DNA of 64,000 nt, taken from the NCBI RefSeq assembly GCF_000970045.1, contig NZ_CP009505.1, forward strand, positions 4,054,808 to 4,118,807, written 5' to 3'. Source of the DNA: Methanosarcina sp. MTP4 (lineage in GTDB: Archaea > Halobacteriota > Methanosarcinia > Methanosarcinales > Methanosarcinaceae). The notes below the pieces were generated by a model. That model was not told where the DNA came from. It did no database searches and saw nothing but the letters and a program-made list of their open reading frames with translations. How positions within the stretch are numbered: the stretch's first letter is position 1; each line of letters begins with the position of its first letter. Shown piece by piece: positions 45,259 to 52,034 of the stretch. The position numbers and the translations under genes are program-made.

Positions 45259-45811
45259 GATAACGTATACCCACAAAGTATTCGTATACCCATTTAACGA
45301 ATACTCATAAAGTATCCTATTATCAATAATGCCCTGAAAAGGCATCTTCAAACGAAAACATCCTTTTCTCACCCCCGTGCAATCTAGCTTTACATATCGA
45401 TCATATTAATAAATTTTGGGTTAATATAAAAAATTATAAATGAGTGCATTAATGATGCTCTAGCCCTCCAATCCACATATAAACCGCCTGAACAAGAAGC
45501 AAAAACAGAACATGAAAAGTAAAGAATGGCGGGGCATAGGGTTTGAAAAGAAGCTTTGAACAAAAAAACAAATGCAAGAGCGGTGTTGACTAGTCGCCGT
45601 TAATTCGTCATGTCCTTTAGGGCTGAGCCGAAAACACCTTGAAATTCCGGACAAAAGAGCTTAAAAAAGCTTTTAAGAATCAAAAATAATCAAGACACTT
45701 GCTTTTTATCATGTTGCATTTATTTTTTAACTGCCCGCTTAGCTTCCTGAAAAACTGTCAAAAAATTAAAGGATTCTTCCGGATCCTCAAGGTAAAAAGG
45801 CAAAACCGGTT
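45259..45811. other. Spacer in the accessory island
   Basis: No credible gene is seen. ACGTATACCCACAAAGTATTC and ACGAATACTCATAAAGTATCC (both near 45265-45320, one base longer than shown) form an imperfect direct repeat. The rest shows no structure I can interpret. Confidence 0.4.
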
Positions 45812-45968
45812 TCAATCTTTCAAATATTTGTCTCGAAAACCGGGTAAAAGCCTGTGAATCCGAAAAAACAAAACCGAAGCGGCGTTAAATAGCCGTATCC
45901 CTTCTGTCTTCCCCCGCGCCACGGCGCGGCCCGAGCAAGAAACCCCCTGAAATCAAAAGAAAAGAACT
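45812..45968. repeat. Dispersed repeat family 1, copy 1
   Basis: A segment of about 155 bases beginning TCAATCTTTCAAATATTTGT and ending near AAAAGAAAAGAAC. It includes TTAAATAGCCGTATCCC and a GC-rich hairpin CCGCGCC-ACG-GCGCGG. It is downstream of hepT, in the same orientation as the copy upstream of mntA. Confidence 0.75.
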
Positions 45969-45991
45969 CAACGGCGAGTTGAGAAGAAGCC

Positions 45992-46348
45992 TCATCCTTC
46001 ATGGCTTTTCTCTTCCTTGAGAACTTGCCTTACATTTGTTTCCAGGGGATTGAGCCTGTACTTTATGACATCCCAGACGATATCAAGGTCAATTCCAGAG
46101 TAATCATGGATCAGGATATTTCTCAAACCCACAATCTTTTTCCATTCTATTTCCGGATATTTAACACGGATTTCAGGGGCAATATGTCCGGCAGCTTCTC
46201 CTATTACCTCAAGATTCCGGATTACAGCATCTATTAGCATTTCATTTTCCAAAAACTCGTCAAAGGAAGAATCGCCCAGGTATTTTTGAATTTTTTCAAT
46301 CGAGTCAAGAATGTCCTCCAAATAAAGAACAGGACTTTTCTCAGGCAT
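45992..46348 (-). CDS. hepT: HEPN-type toxin (HepT, DUF86)
   Basis: A predicted RNase toxin of the HEPN/MNT toxin-antitoxin type. The protein has 118 residues from ATG 46348 (120 if GTG 46354). The HEPN active motif R-x4-6-H is visible as LRNILIHDYSG (Arg, His, Tyr). ATGCCTGA joins the start to the mntA stop (8-base overlap), so translation is coupled. Adenylylation of the Tyr by the MNT partner is the known neutralisation mechanism in this family. Confidence 0.88.
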   Translation of the reverse strand: MPEKSPVLYLEDILDSIEKIQKYLGDSSFDEFLENEMLIDAVIRNLEVIGEAAGHIAPEIRVKYPEIEWKKIVGLRNILIHDYSGIDLDIVWDVIKYRLNPLETNVRQVLKEEKSHEG

Positions 46349-46625
46349 ACACAACTTCCTTCATGATGATATCCTTAAGTTGCCGCTTGAGTGCTTTTTC
46401 AGTAACGAGGTCAACATCCCTGCCAAATAAGTCTTCCAGGTAAAACTTCAGGTCCATGTAATTATCGAATGTTTTCTGACCCTCTTCAAACTCAACGAGT
46501 ACGTCAAGATCGCTATCTTCCCTTTCCTCCCCCCTCGCAAAAGAGCCGAATATCCCGATCCTTTTTACCCCGAATTTCTGCCGGATAAGTTTCTCATGCT
46601 CCTTCAAAGTCGAGATAGCATCCAT
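46341..46625 (-). CDS. mntA: MNT-type nucleotidyltransferase antitoxin (MntA)
   Basis: Minimal nucleotidyltransferase of 94 residues with the active-site motif GSFARGEEREDSDLDVLVEF (residues 27-46; the two Asp of DLD bind metal). In MNT/HEPN systems it AMPylates the HEPN toxin. It is the first gene of the pair. Its TATA-like TTAAATATTTG lies inside a copy of repeat family 1 directly upstream, so the repeat may carry its promoter. Confidence 0.9.
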   Translation of the reverse strand: MDAISTLKEHEKLIRQKFGVKRIGIFGSFARGEEREDSDLDVLVEFEEGQKTFDNYMDLKFYLEDLFGRDVDLVTEKALKRQLKDIIMKEVVYA

Positions 46626-46640
46626 AATTAGTACTCGGCA

Positions 46641-46800
46641 TCAATCTTTTAAATATTTGTCTCGAAAAACCGGAAAAAGAGAACATTCGGCTCAGGAATC
46701 AAAAAGACGGGGAAACGTTAATAGCCGTCTCCCGTCTGTCTTTCCCCGCGCCCCGGCGCGGCTCGAGCAAGAAAACCCCTGAAATGCAAAAGAAAAGAAC
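46641..46800. repeat. Dispersed repeat family 1, copy 2
   Basis: TCAATCTTTTAAATATTTGT... through GTTAATAGCCGTCTCCCG, the hairpin CCGCGCC-CC-GGCGCGG, to AAAAGAAAAGAAC. It matches copy 1 in order and orientation. Together they bracket mntA-hepT as direct repeats. Confidence 0.75.
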
Positions 46801-46865
46801 ACAATGATGCCATTAGCAATCGAAAACAAGCGCACATATTCTAAAATTTATACATTTTAGTCTTC

Positions 46866-47030
46866 AAAATACATTTATGGAAAAGGCCGGTCAGCAAGCT
46901 GACCGGTGAGAGCCCCGGTACCTATGAAAGCAGATCAAAAAAGGTTTCCTGGAATTTTTGCCCGATTTTTACAACTCTATTATTATATTTCGTTGGGGGC
47001 GCCAGAACCAACCCCACGCAACATTCAAAG
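46866..47030. repeat. Repeat family 2, copy 1 (hairpin element)
   Basis: Contains the perfect hairpin CCGGTCAG-CAAG-CTGACCGG (46887-46906), then GTGAGAG..CCGGTACCTATGAA and the strictly kept GATTTTTACAACTCTATTAT. A second copy is at 47292. It may encode a structured RNA or be a MITE-type unit. Confidence 0.75.
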
Positions 47031-47084
47031 TATGAGCACTTGAAGTATGAGATTCCAGGGCAGGGAGAGTTTCAAACTCAATGA

Positions 47085-47190
47085 CTCAAAAAACAGAGCA
47101 ACATTAATAGCCATCTTCCGTCTGTTTTTCCCCGCGCTTCAGCGCGGCCCGAGCAGGAAAAACTCTGAAATACAAAAGAAAAAGCTCAAT
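47085..47190. repeat. Dispersed repeat family 1, copy 3 (left end lost)
   Basis: CATTAATAGCCATCTTCCGT, hairpin CCGCGC-TTCA-GCGCGG, then GAGCAGGAAAAACTCTGAAA. It is missing the TCAATCTT...TATTTG start seen in copies 1 and 2. Confidence 0.7.
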
Positions 47191-47291
47191 TACGTCATCA
47201 GGAATCAAAAACAGGGGAAGCTATTCCAAAATCGTCCCTTGCATTTTTTTCTGAACATTTCGCCCCACAGCCGGATTCATTTCTTGTTCAT

Positions 47292-47474
47292 TAAAATACA
47301 ATTTATGGGAAAAGCCGGTCAGCAAGCTGACCGGTGAGAGTGCCGGTACCTATGAAGCAGATCCAAAAAAGGTTTCCGGGGATAACCAAGCAGGGACAAT
47401 TTGCCCGATTTTTACAACTCTATTATTATATTTCGCCCGGGGGACACCAGAACCAACCCGACACAACGTTCAAC
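47292..47474. repeat. Repeat family 2, copy 2 (hairpin element)
   Basis: Same order as copy 1, with hairpin at 47315-47334. With the preceding family 1 copy it forms the second half of a tandem duplication of about 400 bases (46700-47080 and 47100-47480). Confidence 0.75.
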
Positions 47475-47500
47475 AAAAGCACCCCCAAAAAAAGAACCTT

Positions 47501-47914
47501 TTAACCCTCTGCCTCTATCGCTTCGACAACCCGCCTGCAAACCCTATCCATCAGCACCCAGTAATCCCTTATCTGGTGATAGATCTCTTCCGCTACTTCC
47601 TCAAAGTCAGCATGCTCGGTAATATTCTCAACCTCCTCCCTCTGATCGATCATCTCAAGTGCCTGCACCGTTTCTTCTTCATCCATAAGCCCGACCTTGA
47701 ACGCCATCCTCATGCAGGGCTTGGGTAGATCGCATACTAAGCCTTCATGGACGCAGAGGTAGTCTTTCAGGAGCCTGCTGAAGATTTCGACGCTGCGGTT
47801 GAATCTTAGAAGAGCGGCGTCCCGGATTATTGGGGAGTAGGGTTCGGAGAGGATTTCTTGGAGAGAGGTTAGGGATTTTGTTGTGAGTTCGAGTTTGGGG
47901 TTCAGGTTTTGCAT
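47501..47914 (-). CDS. Nucleotidyltransferase substrate-binding protein (HI0074-like), orphan
   Basis: A 137-residue all-helical protein of the HI0074 / NTase_sub_bind type (HEPN-related). Key regions are SLQEILSEP, RDAALLRFNRSVEIFSRLLKDYL (part), KPCMRMAFKVGLMDEEE and HADFEEVAEEI. These normally sit next to a small MNT-type nucleotidyltransferase, but none is adjacent; the nearest is mntA about 900 bases away with its own HEPN partner. It may have lost its partner, or use MntA. Confidence 0.75.
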   Translation of the reverse strand: MQNLNPKLELTTKSLTSLQEILSEPYSPIIRDAALLRFNRSVEIFSRLLKDYLCVHEGLVCDLPKPCMRMAFKVGLMDEEETVQALEMIDQREEVENITEHADFEEVAEEIYHQIRDYWVLMDRVCRRVVEAIEAEG

Positions 47915-47973
47915 ATAACCTCTTCGAGATTTTCATTTAAAATTAAATTGAGCATTAAACTCTCCAAGAATAA

Positions 47974-49551
47974 TTATTCGAGGAAACTTAAAATACATAC
48001 TTTTATTTCTTCAAATGATTCCTTGTTGCATTTCACAGCACTTCTACAAAATAGGTTTTTAACATCAGACATACCAAGATTTGTTCTTTGACATATAGTT
48101 TGGAATTCATTATGTTTTCCAGCCCTTATCGCTTCATCCAAATATCCACTTAATCGAACCTCATCCAGTGAATCATCCAGTGAAAGTTCTGCTGCCAACT
48201 CTGATCCATATTTTTGTTTTAGCTCTGAAAAGATCCATTTTTCAGGCCAAGTATCACCAGGTAAAAATTTCAATCTCTCTTTGACATATGATTCAGCAAC
48301 TTCTTTGTCACCGGCGTTCTCCAACATTTTTAAAAATTGATTACATAAGCTAACTAACTTTGAATATTTATCCCCATCTAGAATTGCAATACATTCTCCC
48401 TTTTTTATATTTTTATAACGAGCTGCAAGCTGTCTAATTACTGCTGAGGAGGAACCTATAGTTAATATATTAACTCTCAACCTAGTTTCGTTTGACAAGG
48501 ATGATTCAATCAAGCATTTTGCAGTACTATCTTCAACAAAAATATCTAATTCATTGCTATTCTCTCCAGCCAGCTTCCCAGCCGCATACAAAGATGAAAT
48601 TCCAGGGCTAACAATGGTATTAGTACCAATGCTTTCTACAAAGAACCTCGCTTCTGGAGGGAGATTGCTCATAATCGTAGAAGAATGAGTTGTACAAATA
48701 ATTTGTATATGTTTTTGCTTACATATTTTTTTCAGTTCATCAACCAAACGTTTTTGAGCTTCTTCATGCAGCCCTAATTCAATTTCATCTATGATAAAAA
48801 GAGCACCATCAGGGCAAGAATGTACTGTAGAAAATATTTTAAATAGCGCATTTTCACCAGCTCCCATGTTAAATCCTGAGTATAATTTACCATCGGCTCT
48901 CACCATTGGCAACTGATACTTGGTGTGTTTTTTGTACCAAAATTCATCATAATTCTTATTTAATATTCTCCCAACTATATTTTTTACACTTTCTTCCCAC
49001 CCATGGAACTCAATATTTTTAAAACGATTTTTATAACTTTTCGAAACACTTTTTTCAGAGTGAGGAACTACTCTATCGATACCGAAATATACAACATTTC
49101 TGTGAACTCTTTTTGAATATTTATTCCAATTACCACCGACTTTCTTTTTCCTAAACTGCAAACCAGCACCAATGCCTCTAGGCATCTTTTTAGTTGGCGT
49201 CCAGTTATTATGTAGTATTTTGTATCCAATGACTATGCCATCAGGCGAGACTTCCTCTTTTGACTGGATGAAAAAATCTGAAAATGTGTAATATCCTTTT
49301 TCCCTTTCAAGAAGTTTAAACCCACCTTCATCATTGTGAAACGAACATGCTGCCAAAGCAAGTAAAGTGGATTTCCCAGAACCATTTTTACCTGCGATAA
49401 CAGATATAGGATAATTAAATTTAATTTCGAAAGGATTTAACCCTCTCAAACGACCTACAAACAACTCTATACTCAGTAAAGTAGCCTTAGAAGTGTCTTT
49501 TGAAAACCAGTTTAAATTATCCCTATCAATTTGTGAATAATTATATGACAT
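47974..49551 (-). CDS. OLD-like AAA ATPase, possible TOPRIM nuclease
   Basis: A 525-residue ABC/SMC-type ATPase. It has Walker A GKNGSGKST (about residue 46-54), Walker B LFIIDEIELGLH and a switch His in TTHSSTIMS. After about residue 315 a TOPRIM-like part follows (IFVEDSTAKCLIE, AILDGDKYSKL), the layout of OLD-family nucleases that often act in phage defence. ATG 49551 (SYNYSQID) is preceded by GGGATTT. AT content is clearly higher than in neighbours, suggesting transfer. It is a single gene with no evident partner helicase. Confidence 0.75.
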   Translation of the reverse strand: MSYNYSQIDRDNLNWFSKDTSKATLLSIELFVGRLRGLNPFEIKFNYPISVIAGKNGSGKSTLLALAACSFHNDEGGFKLLEREKGYYTFSDFFIQSKEEVSPDGIVIGYKILHNNWTPTKKMPRGIGAGLQFRKKKVGGNWNKYSKRVHRNVVYFGIDRVVPHSEKSVSKSYKNRFKNIEFHGWEESVKNIVGRILNKNYDEFWYKKHTKYQLPMVRADGKLYSGFNMGAGENALFKIFSTVHSCPDGALFIIDEIELGLHEEAQKRLVDELKKICKQKHIQIICTTHSSTIMSNLPPEARFFVESIGTNTIVSPGISSLYAAGKLAGENSNELDIFVEDSTAKCLIESSLSNETRLRVNILTIGSSSAVIRQLAARYKNIKKGECIAILDGDKYSKLVSLCNQFLKMLENAGDKEVAESYVKERLKFLPGDTWPEKWIFSELKQKYGSELAAELSLDDSLDEVRLSGYLDEAIRAGKHNEFQTICQRTNLGMSDVKNLFCRSAVKCNKESFEEIKVCILSFLE

Positions 49552-49919
49552 AATAAATCCCAGAAACAAAATTAAAGCTGATTAAATTCATCATTCAATA
49601 AACATATTAGAAGATAAAAGGTTTTCCAACTTTGATCGTAATTTTAATAAGCCTACTTCAAAACATATTACGTAATCTAACAATATAATAAAAAAGAGGA
49701 AAGGATCAAATTAACGTAAATTATAGAGGAAAACTGAGAATCCAGCATAAAGGCTCTGTACGTCTTTCATATTCCTCCTTCCCACCTCAACCCTCCTCCC
49801 CAACCTCAGACCAGTATAAATTTAATATGATGAATCCGTTATCCCTCTAATATTCCGGACAAATCACGAATTCACAATCATCCAATACCCCCCAATCAAT
49901 CATCACGAGGATTTATAAA
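49552..49919. other. Divergent spacer between the OLD-like gene and glyS
   Basis: No gene is seen. The glyS ATG is preceded by CACGAGGATTTATAAA (ribosome site GAGG). Confidence 0.45.
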
Positions 49920-51767
49920 ATGGACAAGTACGAGCAGGTTATCGAGCTGGCAAAACGCCGCGGTTTTCTCTGGAACTCTTTTGAGCTTTACGGCGGAAGC
50001 CGTGGTTTTTACGATTACGGACCCCTCGGGAGCACGTTGAAGCGGCGGATCGAACAGATCTGGAGGGAGTTTTACGTTATTCAGGAAGGGCATATGGAGA
50101 TCGAGTGCCCGACCATCGGGATCGAGGACGTCTTTGTAGCGTCCGGGCACGTGGGCGGCTTTTCAGACCCCCTTTGCGAGTGCAAGAAGTGCGGTGAAGC
50201 GTTCCGGGCAGACCACCTGGTGGAAAACGTCATGGACGCGGCAGGGACCCTGAATGCGGAACAGCTTACGCAGGTCATTAAGGAAAAGGGAATCACCTGT
50301 CCCGAATGCGGCGGAGAGTTCAACGACGCCTACGAATTCAACCTGATGTTCAAAACCACCATCGGGCCGGGGACCGGGCGCCAGGGATACCTCAGGCCGG
50401 AAACGGCTCAGGGGATGTTCGTGGACTTCCAGAGGCTGTCCCGCTTCTACAGGGAAAAGCTCCCCTTCGGGGCAGTGCAGATCGGAAAGTCCTACAGGAA
50501 CGAAATCGCACCCCGGCAGGGTGTAATCCGGCTCCGGGAGTTTACCCAGGCTGAGTGTGAGATCTTCACCGATCCCAGGGATAAGAGCCACCCGAACTTC
50601 GAGCGCTTCGCAGACAAAGAACTTACACTCTACTCCCAGGAAGGGCAGGAGAAAGGCGAGTCCGTCCGCATGACCGTCCGGGACGCAGTCGAAAAGGGAG
50701 TCATTGCCCACGAGTTCCTGGGCTACAACCTCGCGCTTACAAACGAGTTCCTCACAAAGATCGGGATCGACCCCTCAAGGCTCAGGTTCAGGCAGCACCT
50801 GAAAGACGAGATGGCCCACTACGCAATCGACTGCTGGGACGCCGAGATTGAGATGGACCGTTTCGGCTGGGTCGAGACCGTGGGGATTGCCGACAGGACC
50901 GACTACGACCTGAACGCCCACGCAAAGGTCAGCAAGACCGAGCTTTACGTCTACGTGGAATACGACGAGCCGAAGATGGTCACCCGCTTCACCGTAAAAC
51001 CGAACATGGGAAAGCTGGGCCCCATCTTCAAGGGAAAGGCAAAAGCCGTTTCAGAAGCCCTCAAACAGCTCTCCGAAGCCGAACTCAGCCAGGCCGAGAT
51101 CAAAGTGACGGTGGACGGAGAAGAAGTCAGCGTCAGCTCCGACATGGTGGAGTTTGCGGAAGAGACCGTAAAGGTCAGCGGTGAGGCAGTCGTGCCCCAT
51201 GTAATCGAGCCCTCCTACGGGATTGACAGGATCTTCTACGGGACCATGGAACACGCCTTTGAAGAAGAGGACGTTGCCGCAAAGGAAACCGAGTCCGGGC
51301 TGAAAGGCGCCGGGGAAGCAAAAGAAGGGGATTCGGAAACCGCAGTCGAAACCGGGGGCAAAGCCGAAGCCAAAAAAGAGGACGAAGCTGAAGAAGAAAC
51401 CCGTCTGGTCATGCGCTTTTCCAGTGCCGTTGCCCCTGTCCAGGTGGCAGTCCTCCCGCTCCTGACGCGGAAAGAACTTGCAGACCCTGCAAAGGAAATC
51501 CTGGCAAAGTTCAGGGAAAAGAACCTGCTGGTCGCCTACGACGATTCCGGAACCATCGGACGCCGCTACCGGAGAAACGACGAAATCGGAACTCCCTACT
51601 CCGTCACCGTTGACTACACCACCCTGGAAGACAAAACCGTCACCATCAGAGACAGGGACTCCATGCGTCAGATCAGAGCCCCGGTCGAAGGCATCGAAGA
51701 CGTGCTCTACGAGCTGATCTACAGGGGCAGGAGCTTCGAATCCGCAGGCAAACCCTTCAACTTCTGA
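49920..51767 (+). CDS. glyS: Glycyl-tRNA synthetase (class II, archaeal/eukaryotic type)
   Basis: Charges tRNA(Gly). The 615-residue protein begins MDKYEQVIELAKRRGFLWNS. Class II motifs are visible: YDYGPLGSTLKRRIE, YLRPETAQGMF, FGAVQIGKSYRNEI and YGIDRIFYG. An anticodon-binding domain forms the C-terminus. A low-complexity acidic insert of about 45 residues (about 450-495; many Glu/Ala/Gly/Lys) separates the catalytic and anticodon domains. It includes a zinc ribbon-like CECKKCG...CPECGG in the N-terminal part. Confidence 0.95.
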   Translation: MDKYEQVIELAKRRGFLWNSFELYGGSRGFYDYGPLGSTLKRRIEQIWREFYVIQEGHMEIECPTIGIEDVFVASGHVGGFSDPLCECKKCGEAFRADHLVENVMDAAGTLNAEQLTQVIKEKGITCPECGGEFNDAYEFNLMFKTTIGPGTGRQGYLRPETAQGMFVDFQRLSRFYREKLPFGAVQIGKSYRNEIAPRQGVIRLREFTQAECEIFTDPRDKSHPNFERFADKELTLYSQEGQEKGESVRMTVRDAVEKGVIAHEFLGYNLALTNEFLTKIGIDPSRLRFRQHLKDEMAHYAIDCWDAEIEMDRFGWVETVGIADRTDYDLNAHAKVSKTELYVYVEYDEPKMVTRFTVKPNMGKLGPIFKGKAKAVSEALKQLSEAELSQAEIKVTVDGEEVSVSSDMVEFAEETVKVSGEAVVPHVIEPSYGIDRIFYGTMEHAFEEEDVAAKETESGLKGAGEAKEGDSETAVETGGKAEAKKEDEAEEETRLVMRFSSAVAPVQVAVLPLLTRKELADPAKEILAKFREKNLLVAYDDSGTIGRRYRRNDEIGTPYSVTVDYTTLEDKTVTIRDRDSMRQIRAPVEGIEDVLYELIYRGRSFESAGKPFNF

Positions 51768-51870
51768 ATCCCTGCAATCCTAAGCTGCAATTTGAAGCTG
51801 CAAAAAAGCTGTAAAATAAGGGCTCTTAACAGGGTCCACAGCAAACTTTTTATTTTTTATTACTTTTTTT

Positions 51871-51888
51871 ATAACACGGACGTGTTAT
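51871..51888. promoter_or_regulatory. ATAACACG-GA-CGTGTTAT palindrome upstream of hef
   Basis: An inverted repeat with 8-bp arms in the glyS-hef gap. It is followed at 51896-52025 by degenerate repeats in which CTGATAACAC and CTGACAGCAC recur. It lacks a T-run on either strand's 3' side, so it fits an operator better than a terminator. Confidence 0.45.
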
Positions 51889-51895
51889 AGTACTA

Positions 51896-52025
51896 ACTGA
51901 CAGCACTGAAATATCACTAAGCTGATAACACCAGGCTGATAACACTAAGCTGAGAGCACTGAAGTATATCACTAGGCTGACAGCATAAACCAAGAGCATA
52001 AACTGACAGCACAAACTGAGGCCAC
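51896..52025. repeat. Degenerate CTGATAACAC / CTGACAGCAC repeats before hef
   Basis: Eight or so imperfect copies of a CTGA(T/C)A(A/G)CAC-type unit, spaced 14-20 bases, reach to just before the hef ATG. Confidence 0.7.
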
Positions 52026-52034
52026 TGGATCGAA

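Noticed and set aside
47974-49551. Complete Gabija or PARIS system
   Set aside because: Only the ATPase/TOPRIM-type gene is present; no adjacent UvrD-like helicase or AriB-like partner.
51871-51888. Terminator of glyS or of a leftward gene
   Set aside because: The T-run lies before, not after, the hairpin on the plus strand, and the minus strand would have A residues after it.
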